This document shows, piece by piece, positions 7,765 to 15,978 of a stretch of DNA of 64,000 nucleotides. A program made the translations under genes and the position numbers. The number at the start of each line of letters is the position of its first letter. Position 1 is the stretch's first letter. The notes beneath the pieces were generated by a model, which saw only the letters and a program-made list of their open reading frames with translations, did no database searches and was not told where the DNA came from. The stretch comes from Bacteriovoracaceae bacterium (GTDB lineage Bacteria; Bdellovibrionota; Bacteriovoracia; Bacteriovoracales; Bacteriovoracaceae), in the NCBI GenBank assembly GCA_947377285.1, contig CANCFT010000010.1:1-64000 (forward strand), given 5' to 3'.

Positions 7765-8748
7765 TTAAAGCCAATGGCGCTTTTGGTAGTCGGCCAAAGT
7801 TATTTGAATCGTTTTAGGTAAATCGAATTGATAGGTTTGGCCCAAAAGGGATTGTGATTTTTTAGAGGAACATGTCCATGCCTGGGCCTTTAGTTCAAAA
7901 ATTTTATCTGGAGTGAGTCTCAACTGATGAGGAATAATTTTGTGTACTATTTTTAAGAGAAAACTTAAAAATTTAATGATGAATAGTGGAGTTGGAATAT
8001 AAATAATCCAAGTCTTTTTTAATTGTTTTTTTATTTCTTCAATTAATTGTTTAAAAATGATGACTGAGTCATAGGCACTATAAATAAAGACTTCATTATC
8101 AGACTCAACAACATATATAATGGTTTTCACTAAATCAAACACGCAAACAAAGCTGTATTGTTTTGAAAGCGAGTCAGTTCCAGGTAGTAAAACCAGGCCA
8201 GATTGGACCATTTTAAAGATATCAAGAATAGCAGGGTCCCCAGGACCTATAACCATGGGGGGACGAATGATTGAACACAACCATTCTTTTGGGGCATTCG
8301 TTTTAAGTAATTCTTCTGCTAATTTTTTAGATCGGCCATAGGCACTTACAGGAAAATCAATTTCCATTTCATCTTTTATTTGTCCTTTAAGACTTGGTCC
8401 CGCTGCCGCCAAGGAAGAAAGTAAAATAAATTTAAAGGGCTTCAGCGGATTAATTTTAAAATGATTTTTTAAAATGTCTATAAGAGCAGCCGTAGCATTT
8501 GCATTTACTTGAAAAAAATCATTTTCATCAAACGAGTGGACAAGGCCTGCCGTATGAATGCAAGCATCAATATCTAATGGAAGTTCAAATGAATTTAAGT
8601 CACCTTTCACGATTATAAATTGTGGATGAGCAAAACTCATTTTAGAGGGAGTTCTCACTAAACCATAAACAGTATGCCCATGCTCAAGAAGTTTAAGACA
8701 TAAGTGAGTGCCAACAAATCCGTTGGCACCTGTAATAAAAATTTTCAT
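7765..8748 (-). CDS. NAD-dependent reductase, probable ceramide reductase CerR
   Basis: 327 residues of the extended short-chain dehydrogenase (epimerase) family. The nucleotide-binding GANGFVG is at residues 7-13, a serine is in LLSSLAAAG (111-112), and the catalytic YGRSK has Tyr137 and Lys141. It starts 3 bases after the acyltransferase stop, so it should be translationally coupled. In Caulobacter an epimerase-type protein (CerR) reduces 3-keto-ceramide after acylation, and its partners are Spt and bCerS. The same three families are present here in one operon, so the CerR assignment is a strong inference. A hydrophobic stretch near residues 252-272 could be a membrane anchor, fitting a lipid substrate. 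Confidence 0.75.
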   Translation of the reverse strand: MKIFITGANGFVGTHLCLKLLEHGHTVYGLVRTPSKMSFAHPQFIIVKGDLNSFELPLDIDACIHTAGLVHSFDENDFFQVNANATAALIDILKNHFKINPLKPFKFILLSSLAAAGPSLKGQIKDEMEIDFPVSAYGRSKKLAEELLKTNAPKEWLCSIIRPPMVIGPGDPAILDIFKMVQSGLVLLPGTDSLSKQYSFVCVFDLVKTIIYVVESDNEVFIYSAYDSVIIFKQLIEEIKKQLKKTWIIYIPTPLFIIKFLSFLLKIVHKIIPHQLRLTPDKIFELKAQAWTCSSKKSQSLLGQTYQFDLPKTIQITLADYQKRHWL

Positions 8749-8751
8749 AAA

Positions 8752-9879
8752 TTAAAGATTTTTTTCATACAAGCGGTACCGCTTGTATGCTTCTCCGCCC
8801 ATGCGAATAAGTGGTTTATTCATTTCTAAATTGTTCTCAAGAATCCAACTCATTTCTATGTTTTTATTGAGTGGATTTTTTTTGATTGAAATATGATTAT
8901 GTTTATAGAGGAGAGTTTCCAATCCCATTTTTCGGAATTCTTTTTTCACGCCCATTGTAATGACTCGAACTCGATTCATTCGTTTTTTCGCTGTAAGTAT
9001 TTTATAAATGGCCATGGGGGATAGATTACCACTTGGGATTTCTTTAAAGACTTGGTTTAGGTCGGGGAGAGTGAGGATAAAGCCAGCGACAACACCATTA
9101 ACGAGTGCGAAGTGGACAAGCTCTGGGTCTACAATAGATTTTAAATCTTTGGCAGTATGGTAAAACTCATCCTTTGTCATTGGAACAAATCCCCAGTTAG
9201 ACTCCCAAGCGGAATTGTAAATATCAAACATCGTGTCTAATTCTTCATTCCATTTTTTTAAGTTTAAAGTTCTAAATGTAACTTTTGATTTTTTTTCAGT
9301 CCGTTCAGCAATATCCATGATGATTTTTGGCATCGTGAAGTTTGCATCGACATTATAAGCGAGGAGATCCATTGCTTTAGTGTATCCGGACGCTTCAATT
9401 TGAGTAGGATAATAAGGAGGATTGTAGGTCATCATAATTTGTGGGGCATCATCAAATTTATCAACAAGGAATCCGCATTCATAATTTGTCCCTGGATTCA
9501 TTGGTCCTTGCATACCTGTTAAGCCTTCACTTTTAAGTGATGCTTCGGCAGTCTTTAATAAGAGACTTGAAACGGCAGAATCATTAATGGCCTCATAAAA
9601 GCCGAAGAAACCAATTTTAGTGTTTTGGTATTTATTGTAAGCATGATTATTGACGGCCATAATTCGACCAATAATTTGACCGTCTTTTTCAGCAAGCCAC
9701 GCTTTAACTGTAGCTGTTTGATAAAATGGATGTTTATTTTGATTGAGAAGATCTTTAACTGCCATTTTTAATGGTGGAACCCAGTAAGGATCATTTTTAT
9801 AAATAGACCACGGTAAATCGACAAATTCTTTTAAGTCTTTTTTATAAGCTAAGTTAATTTCTCTGATTGAAAGTGACAT
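8752..9879 (-). CDS. GNAT-like acyltransferase, probable bacterial ceramide synthase
   Basis: 375 residues. The N-terminal segment has LPWSIYKNDPYWVPPL. The central part has GPMNPGTNYECGFLV, and the C-terminal acyl-CoA-type loop is VKKEFRKMGLETLLY. This matches the large YghO/GNAT-like family that includes the Caulobacter bacterial ceramide synthase (bCerS), which N-acylates 3-keto-sphinganine. It lies between the Spt and CerR candidates. Its ATG at 9879 has GGAG 8 bases upstream, but that site lies inside a perfect hairpin (9884-9912). The assignment depends on both family and context. Other acyl acceptors are possible. Confidence 0.7.
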   Translation of the reverse strand: MSLSIREINLAYKKDLKEFVDLPWSIYKNDPYWVPPLKMAVKDLLNQNKHPFYQTATVKAWLAEKDGQIIGRIMAVNNHAYNKYQNTKIGFFGFYEAINDSAVSSLLLKTAEASLKSEGLTGMQGPMNPGTNYECGFLVDKFDDAPQIMMTYNPPYYPTQIEASGYTKAMDLLAYNVDANFTMPKIIMDIAERTEKKSKVTFRTLNLKKWNEELDTMFDIYNSAWESNWGFVPMTKDEFYHTAKDLKSIVDPELVHFALVNGVVAGFILTLPDLNQVFKEIPSGNLSPMAIYKILTAKKRMNRVRVITMGVKKEFRKMGLETLLYKHNHISIKKNPLNKNIEMSWILENNLEMNKPLIRMGGEAYKRYRLYEKNL

Positions 9880-9883
9880 AGGT

Positions 9884-9912
9884 AGATCTCCAAAAACAAA
9901 TTTTGGAGATCT
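9884..9912 (-). promoter_or_regulatory. Perfect hairpin masking the acyltransferase RBS
   Basis: Two 12-base arms (9884-9895 and 9901-9912) are exact reverse complements around a 5-base loop. On the mRNA the 3' arm carries the GGAG Shine-Dalgarno of the acyltransferase gene (8 bases from its ATG), and the 5' arm carries the complementary CTCC. No T run follows on either strand, so it is not a normal terminator. It may limit initiation, or may protect or process the transcript between spt and the acyltransferase gene. Confidence 0.6.
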
Positions 9913-9937
9913 TATCTTATGATTTTAATTTTGACTA

Positions 9938-11140
9938 TTAGTGGATTGAAGTAGGGATTTCAAATATCTTTTTTGCTTCTGCAAATACTTCTAAGACAGT
10001 CGCAAGGTCTGCTTTATTGTGTGAAGACATATAACTTGTTCTAATTAAAGCTTCTCCCTTAGGTACAGCTGGTGGAAGCACAGGAGTCGCAAAAACACCA
10101 TGAGACTCAAGGAATTTTGTCATTTGAAGGGCCTTCATATCATCGCCAATAAAAATGGGAATAATAGGAGTTTGAGAACCATAGGTATAAAAACCAAGTT
10201 CCTTAAATCCATTTCTCATAAACGCGACATTGTCCCATAAATTATCGAGAATAGTTGAATCAGTCGTAACCATGTCAATACAGGCCGAGACAGTTGCAAC
10301 GGCCGCTGGAGGCATAGAGGCTGAAAACATAAACGAACGAGCAGTATGGCGAACATAATCAATTGAATCTTTTGTCCCAGAGATTACTCCACCAATAGAA
10401 GCAAATGATTTTGAGAAAGTTCCCATATTGAAATCAACATCTTTAGTTAAGTTGAAGTGATTCATGGTCCCGCGACCTTGAGCACCCATAACACCAATTC
10501 CATGAGCATCATCAACATAGACGTAAGCACCGTATTTTTTTGCTAATGCCACAACTTCTGGCAATTTCAACACATCTCCGGTCATTGAAAAGACACCGTC
10601 AGCGACGATGATGACACGGTTAAATCGAGAAATATTTCCTTCTAGCAACTCCTCTAGAGAACTCATATCGTTATGTTTATATTTAAATGTAGTTCCTAGC
10701 GAAAGCCTAGATGAGTCGACAATAGATGCGTGATTTTCAGAGTCAAAAAGCAGTAAATCTTTTGGACCGCAAAGAGCAGAAAGTGCCCCTAAATTTGCTT
10801 GCATTCCTGTTGAAAAAACGATTGCTGCTTCATGGCCTAAATACTGAGCAAGTTTAACATCAAGTTCTTCGTGAATATTTAAGTTACCATTTAAAAATCG
10901 CGAGCCCGTACAACCTGTACCGTATTTCTCAATCGCTTTTATGGCCGCTTCTTTAACATACGGATGGTGAGTTAAACCAAGGTAATTATTTGAACCGATC
11001 ATGATCTGTTTTTTACCCTTAACAGTCACTGTAGAAGCTTCGGTTTCTTCTATAGCTCTAAAAAAGAAATATAAATCATTATCTCGTAAGAGATTTGCGC
11101 GTTCAATAATTTTACTTTCACTAAAAGGAGTTCTTGCCAT
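9938..11140 (-). CDS. spt: Serine palmitoyltransferase-like alpha-oxoamine synthase
   Basis: 400 residues from ATG 11140, where MARTPFSESK starts the family homology; the 20 codons upstream begin at a TTG and look non-coding. This is a PLP fold-type I enzyme that condenses an amino acid with an acyl-thioester. Visible features are GSNNYLGLTHHP, the His in ENHASI, VDDAHGIGVMG, and the PLP lysine (about Lys244) in GTFSKSFASIGG. The TFSKSFAS form is what serine palmitoyltransferases show, whereas biotin-pathway BioF usually has GTLGKAFG. The next genes fit bCerS and CerR, which supports the first step of sphingolipid synthesis (serine plus palmitoyl-thioester to 3-keto-sphinganine). No biotin genes are nearby. 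Confidence 0.85.
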   Translation of the reverse strand: MARTPFSESKIIERANLLRDNDLYFFFRAIEETEASTVTVKGKKQIMIGSNNYLGLTHHPYVKEAAIKAIEKYGTGCTGSRFLNGNLNIHEELDVKLAQYLGHEAAIVFSTGMQANLGALSALCGPKDLLLFDSENHASIVDSSRLSLGTTFKYKHNDMSSLEELLEGNISRFNRVIIVADGVFSMTGDVLKLPEVVALAKKYGAYVYVDDAHGIGVMGAQGRGTMNHFNLTKDVDFNMGTFSKSFASIGGVISGTKDSIDYVRHTARSFMFSASMPPAAVATVSACIDMVTTDSTILDNLWDNVAFMRNGFKELGFYTYGSQTPIIPIFIGDDMKALQMTKFLESHGVFATPVLPPAVPKGEALIRTSYMSSHNKADLATVLEVFAEAKKIFEIPTSIH

Positions 11141-11297
11141 TTTTGGTTCTCTTGCTAGTTTTGTTCTTAATAGTATTAGGCGTTGAAAAATTACCCTCAA
11201 AGTGCAGTATCGTCAACGAAATAGGATATGTCTGAAAAATGTATAGGTGTCTATTTTAGCTTTTAATTTAGAGGGGTTATGTCAATTTTATATGATA

Positions 11298-12074
11298 TTA
11301 TGTTGGGGAAGTCTTCTTCGCCAAGATGTCATCGAACTTTTTCTTCATTTCTTCGCCGCGTGCCTCAGTCGATATCTTTATATAGAGCTCTTCTTCAGTT
11401 TTACGGGCCAATTCCTTAAATGAGATACCTATTTTTATTTTACCATTAACGACTCCATCTTCCCCAGTCATCGGAATATGGATAGCGACTAATGCTTGTG
11501 GGATATAATAATTTTTTCGGTCAAATCGCAAAGTACATTCCCTAAAAAGAGATCCTTTTGGAAAGCGCTCTATTTCAGATTGATCAATAATAAAACTAGT
11601 TCCTCCCGTAGATATATCTAAGGCCGGAAATACTTGGTCATCTATTTTAAATTGGATAGGAATAACTTCACTGGCATTTAAACGGAAATTCCCTCTTTGC
11701 TGGCTTTTAAAAATATCTTGTTGGATTTCCATTGAGTAACTTAAATCTTCAACATGGAATTTTAATTTTCCCCCCGTGAAATAATGAATTTTATCATCGA
11801 AAGGAATTTTGATTAAAACGATTTTCCCAGCTTTAGTGGAGCCAGTAATTTTAGTCATGAGTTTACCAGTTGGCTTTAATTTAAAAATTTTTAATTCAGG
11901 ATTATAATCTAGCACAATATATAGTTCTGCTTGGTCCTCATTTTCACCTTTTTCCCAAACAGTTAAAGATAGGGGATTGTCTAAGGTCTGGGGTTTAGAC
12001 ATTGACTCAGCGAAGTCCAAAGGGCCTACTGGCTGAAAATAATGCTTTTTATTAGGATCTTTTTTGTCAGTCAT
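11298..12074 (-). CDS. PilZ domain protein
   Basis: About 258 residues from ATG 12074; a TTG at 12113 would add 13. The N-terminal half is a beta-rich region like the YcgR N domain. The C-terminal half has the c-di-GMP-binding signature RGNFR (RxxxR, near 127-131), then DISTGGTSF (D-x-S-x-x-G, near 153). Both motifs are intact, so c-di-GMP binding is expected. There is no signal peptide or membrane segment. It may control motility or gliding as YcgR does, but no motility gene is adjacent. It is divergent from the DUF2797 gene. Confidence 0.85.
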   Translation of the reverse strand: MTDKKDPNKKHYFQPVGPLDFAESMSKPQTLDNPLSLTVWEKGENEDQAELYIVLDYNPELKIFKLKPTGKLMTKITGSTKAGKIVLIKIPFDDKIHYFTGGKLKFHVEDLSYSMEIQQDIFKSQQRGNFRLNASEVIPIQFKIDDQVFPALDISTGGTSFIIDQSEIERFPKGSLFRECTLRFDRKNYYIPQALVAIHIPMTGEDGVVNGKIKIGISFKELARKTEEELYIKISTEARGEEMKKKFDDILAKKTSPT

Positions 12075-12163
12075 GGCTAATTTTCGGCTACTAAGCTTCT
12101 TTACTTTAATCAAGATTTCTTTTTTCCTGACTTTAGCTTCTAACTTAAGTAGTATTTGCTCCC

Positions 12164-12994
12164 ATGAAAAACTTTAATATTGATAAAATGAAGACAAATT
12201 TAATCAACGGTCTTGCCCATTATACAATGGAGAGTAATCTTGACTCAATTGATATGAATTCATTATTAGGCAAAGAACTTAAGATTCATTTTAAAAAAGA
12301 AATCAACTGCACTAATTGCAATACCCTCATCAAGAAATCCTATGGGGGAGGTTATTGTTATCCGTGTTCTAGTAAACTCGCTGAATGCGATATGTGTATT
12401 TTAAAACCCGAACTTTGTCATTTTGCCAATGGTACCTGTCGGCAACCTGCTTGGGGAGAAGCTAATTGCATGATTCCCCATTACGTTTATATCGCTAATT
12501 CATCTGGCCTTAAAATTGGAATTACTCGCTCAACTCAAATTCCAACCCGTTGGATGGACCAAGGGGCAGTGGCGGCACTTCCCATTTTAAAAGTGAGCAC
12601 TCGCTATCAATCGGGAATTTTTGAAAAACTTTTTGCTAGTGAGATTAATGATAAAACTGATTGGCGAAAAATGCTGAAAGGTAATATTGAAGAAATCGAT
12701 CTTTTGGAAAAAAGGCAAGAAATTTTTGAAATGTTTGGTGATGATATTGACCAACTTGAACAAAAATTTGGAACGAATAAAATTGAGATTTTAGAACAAA
12801 GTGAAGTGACGACAATTAAGTATCCTGTATTGGAATATCCTGAAAAAGTAAGCTCACTTTCTCTCGATAAATATACTGATGTCGGTGGAATTTTAAAAGG
12901 CATTAAAGGACAATACCTCCTCTTTGATAGTGGAGTGATTAATATAAGAAGCCATACAGGTTATAAAATAGATTTAGAATACTTAAGAGGTTAA
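12164..12994 (+). CDS. DUF2797 protein: Cys-rich zinc ribbon plus GIY-YIG-like domain
   Basis: 276 residues. Residues 49-102 hold nine Cys in CxxC-type pairs (NCTNC, YCYPC, CDMC, then single Cys to about 102), suggesting one or two zinc sites. Then comes HYVYIANSSGLKIGITR (107-122) and an Arg near 129, which look like the Y-Y, KIG and R elements of a GIY-YIG nuclease-like fold. This combination is the DUF2797 family, of unknown function. It sits 6 bases before pepN on the same strand, so they form an operon. Activity is unproven. The GIY-YIG link is my inference from the motif. Confidence 0.75.
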   Translation: MKNFNIDKMKTNLINGLAHYTMESNLDSIDMNSLLGKELKIHFKKEINCTNCNTLIKKSYGGGYCYPCSSKLAECDMCILKPELCHFANGTCRQPAWGEANCMIPHYVYIANSSGLKIGITRSTQIPTRWMDQGAVAALPILKVSTRYQSGIFEKLFASEINDKTDWRKMLKGNIEEIDLLEKRQEIFEMFGDDIDQLEQKFGTNKIEILEQSEVTTIKYPVLEYPEKVSSLSLDKYTDVGGILKGIKGQYLLFDSGVINIRSHTGYKIDLEYLRG

Positions 12995-13000
12995 CTACAA

Positions 13001-15604
13001 ATGAAAACAGAACTACCAACAGTTATAAAATTAAATGAATACAAAACTCCTAATTATCAGGTTCAAACAATTGACCTGACAGTGACTCTTCATAATACTG
13101 AAACTCATGTTTATTCTAAGATGAAAATTTTGCGTAGTGAACATAATGTCGTTTCACCTTTGGTTTTAAATGGCGAAGAATTACTTTTAAAATCTATTAT
13201 CATCAATGGTAAAAAATTGAATGCAACAGATTACACTCTCGAAAGTGATTTATTAAAAATACATGATGTTCCTGCTGATTTTACCCTAGAAATAGAAAAT
13301 ACGATTAATCCAGAAGCTAACAAAACGCTAGACGGTCTTTATAAATCGGGAAGTATTTTTTGTACTCAAAATGAGCCGGAAGGATTTAGACGGATTACGT
13401 ATTATATTGACCGCCCTGATAATATGGCCAAATTTACGACAAAAATCATAGCCGATAAATTGCTTTATCCCGTTTTACTTTCTAATGGTAATCCTATTGC
13501 CAGAGGTGAGTTGGATAATGGTCAACATTTTGTAACTTGGGAAGACCCTTTTAAAAAGCCATCTTATTTATATGCTTTAGTGGCCGGAGATTTGGGGTCA
13601 ATTAAAGATACTTATAAAACATCTTCGGGAAGAACGATCGCCCTTGAAATCTATTGTGATAAAGGCAATGAAAACAAATGCCATTTCGCTATGGAGTCAC
13701 TAAAAAAATCGATGAAATGGGATGAAGACCGGTTTGGGTTAGAATACGATTTAGATATTTATATGATTGTGGCCGTGGATGCTTTCAATATGGGAGCGAT
13801 GGAGAATAAGGGGTTGAATATTTTTAATTCAGCTTATGTTTTAGCTGATCAAAAAAGTGCAACAGACTCTAACTTTTATGGAATTGAATCCGTCATAGGT
13901 CATGAGTATTTTCATAACTGGACTGGAAATAGAGTGACTTGCCGAGACTGGTTTCAATTAACATTGAAGGAAGGTTTAACCGTTTTTAGAGACCAAGAGT
14001 TTTCGGCCGATATGAACTCTCGAAATGTGGAACGCATCCAATCAGTCTTAGGATTAAGGGCCGCTCAGTTTGCTGAAGACGCAGGACCTACAAGTCACCC
14101 TATTAAGCCCGAGACTTATATGGAAATTAACAATTTTTATACATCGACTATTTATGAAAAAGGAGCTGAAGTTATTCGAATGATCCAGACTCTTTTAGGA
14201 GTCGATGGTTTTAGAAAAGGCATGGATAAATATTTTGAACTCTTCGACGGCCAGGCAGTTCGGACAGAAGATTTTATCCATGCAATGAGTGTGGCCAATA
14301 ATCATTTTGATTTTACTCAATTTAAAAACTGGTACAAACAAAATGGAACTCCGTTATTACATGCTACAACCAAGTTTGATTCAGATAAAAAACAATTTAC
14401 CTTAAATTTAAAACAATCCCTTCCAGCTAATGCTAAGGCTGAAGCCTTACCTTATCATATGCCAATTAGAGTTGGTTTAATTGGTGCAGATGGATCAGAT
14501 CTTGTTAATAAAGTTCTAGAGTTAAAAGAATTTTCTCAGGATTTTATTTTTGACAATATTGCGACTAAACCAATCGCTTCAATTAACCGAGATTTTTCGG
14601 CCCCAGTAAAATTAAGTTCTGACTTAAGTTTTGATGATCAGATTTTTTTAATGGCCAATGATTCAGATGCTTTTAATCGTTTTGAAGCGGCCCAAGTCGT
14701 CTCCCTTAAAATTTTACTTGGTTTAGTTGAGAGTGCTCGCAAAAATGAAACACTAACTCTCGATCCAAAATACATAGCAGCTTTTGGAAAAATTTTAAAT
14801 GATAATTCCATCGATGAGGCTTTTAAGGCCTTGTCGATGACACTTCCGGCGGAAGGAATTATTCATCAAGAACAAGAGGTTATTTATTATCCTGAAACTC
14901 TTATTGCCCGCGAGTTTGTGAAAAAACCATTAGCGGCCGCTCATCATGAAACTCTGGCCAAGCTTTACCATTCTGTGAATCTTGGTGGTGTCTATAAACT
15001 AGATCCAAAATCAATGGGGCAGAGGGATCTAAAAAATAAATGCCTCGATCTCTTAAGCACAATCAATAATGAATCCTATCAATTGCTGGCAGCGACTCAA
15101 TACAATCAGGCCAGTAATATGACAGATGAATTAGGAGCGTTGAGTGTTTTGGTTCATTCTAATTCAAAAGAAAAAATAAATGCGTTGGAAACATTTTATA
15201 AAAAATGGAATTCAGAAACATTAGTGATTCAAAAATGGCTAGGCGTTCAAGCGACTAATTGCGATGATTCAACTTATGAAACACTAATAAAGTTGGAAAA
15301 AGATAAAGTTTATGACCGCACAATCCCTAATCTTGTCAGGTCTCTCTTAGGACAATTTGTGGCGACCAATAAAGTTCAGTTTAATCATCCTTCAGGAAGA
15401 GGGTATAAACTCGTAACAGATAGATTACTTGAACTCGATAAATTAAATCCTCAAATCGCCTCTCGCCTGGCCTCTGGTTTTAAAGATTATAAGCGGACTC
15501 CAATGAGTCTCCAAAATTTGATGAAACCTGAACTTGAGAGAATCATCAAAACTGAAGGATTATCGAAAAATGTTTTTGAAATTGTTTCTAAAATATTAGC
15601 TTAG
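13001..15604 (+). CDS. pepN: Aminopeptidase N
   Basis: 867 residues, close to E. coli PepN (870). This M1 zinc metallopeptidase removes N-terminal residues from peptides. The substrate motif GAMENKG begins near residue 265. The zinc site HEYFH covers 301-305 with the third ligand Glu324 in LKEGLTVF. NWTGNRVTCRDWFQ between them is the hallmark of the bacterial PepN subgroup. There is no signal peptide, so it is cytoplasmic and would finish degradation of imported or host-derived peptides. It is co-transcribed with the DUF2797 gene. Confidence 0.97.
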   Translation: MKTELPTVIKLNEYKTPNYQVQTIDLTVTLHNTETHVYSKMKILRSEHNVVSPLVLNGEELLLKSIIINGKKLNATDYTLESDLLKIHDVPADFTLEIENTINPEANKTLDGLYKSGSIFCTQNEPEGFRRITYYIDRPDNMAKFTTKIIADKLLYPVLLSNGNPIARGELDNGQHFVTWEDPFKKPSYLYALVAGDLGSIKDTYKTSSGRTIALEIYCDKGNENKCHFAMESLKKSMKWDEDRFGLEYDLDIYMIVAVDAFNMGAMENKGLNIFNSAYVLADQKSATDSNFYGIESVIGHEYFHNWTGNRVTCRDWFQLTLKEGLTVFRDQEFSADMNSRNVERIQSVLGLRAAQFAEDAGPTSHPIKPETYMEINNFYTSTIYEKGAEVIRMIQTLLGVDGFRKGMDKYFELFDGQAVRTEDFIHAMSVANNHFDFTQFKNWYKQNGTPLLHATTKFDSDKKQFTLNLKQSLPANAKAEALPYHMPIRVGLIGADGSDLVNKVLELKEFSQDFIFDNIATKPIASINRDFSAPVKLSSDLSFDDQIFLMANDSDAFNRFEAAQVVSLKILLGLVESARKNETLTLDPKYIAAFGKILNDNSIDEAFKALSMTLPAEGIIHQEQEVIYYPETLIAREFVKKPLAAAHHETLAKLYHSVNLGGVYKLDPKSMGQRDLKNKCLDLLSTINNESYQLLAATQYNQASNMTDELGALSVLVHSNSKEKINALETFYKKWNSETLVIQKWLGVQATNCDDSTYETLIKLEKDKVYDRTIPNLVRSLLGQFVATNKVQFNHPSGRGYKLVTDRLLELDKLNPQIASRLASGFKDYKRTPMSLQNLMKPELERIIKTEGLSKNVFEIVSKILA

Positions 15605-15606
15605 AC

Positions 15607-15963
15607 TTAATTTTTGCACTTGGTTTTTTCAATTAAATCAAAACTTGTTCCTAAGTTAGGAGCAAGTGGGCCTGGAGGAATCACTTGGATTTCTCCAATC
15701 CTATTGACGATTCCTTGGGTATTATCCATTTCTTTATCAATCTGAACTTTGGTTTTTATTGAGCGACCAACATAAGGGACGAGTTTACTCGTTTCACTAT
15801 ATTCGATAGTTAAATTGATTTCCGATTTTGTCCCAGGGTTAACGACTAAGCAAGGTTTTCCATCTTTCATAATGACTTTGGATGCTACACTGTAAAGTCC
15901 GCAAGAAAAGGCATTTTGAATGAAGGCCATTGAGAGCATTAGACAAAAAAGACTTATTTTCAT
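15607..15963 (-). CDS. Exported hypothetical protein
   Basis: 118 residues. The signal peptide covers residues 1-20 (ISLFCLMLSMAFIQNAFS), followed by Cys21. ALA-type cleavage is more likely than lipidation, because the -3 position is Ala and -2 is Phe. The mature part is mostly beta-prone, with Cys at 21, 38 and 116. No family is recognised. It lies 15 bases downstream of the caspase-like gene on the same strand, so the two probably share a transcript. Confidence 0.6.
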   Translation of the reverse strand: MKISLFCLMLSMAFIQNAFSCGLYSVASKVIMKDGKPCLVVNPGTKSEINLTIEYSETSKLVPYVGRSIKTKVQIDKEMDNTQGIVNRIGEIQVIPPGPLAPNLGTSFDLIEKTKCKN

Positions 15964-15978
15964 TACATTTCCAATTGA

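Noticed and set aside
9884-9912. Terminator between spt and the acyltransferase gene
   Set aside because: No T run follows the stem and the 3' arm contains the downstream Shine-Dalgarno.
11140-11200. Longer N-terminus of the serine palmitoyltransferase from a TTG at 11200
   Set aside because: The extra 20 residues do not resemble the family, whereas ATG 11140 fits the homology.
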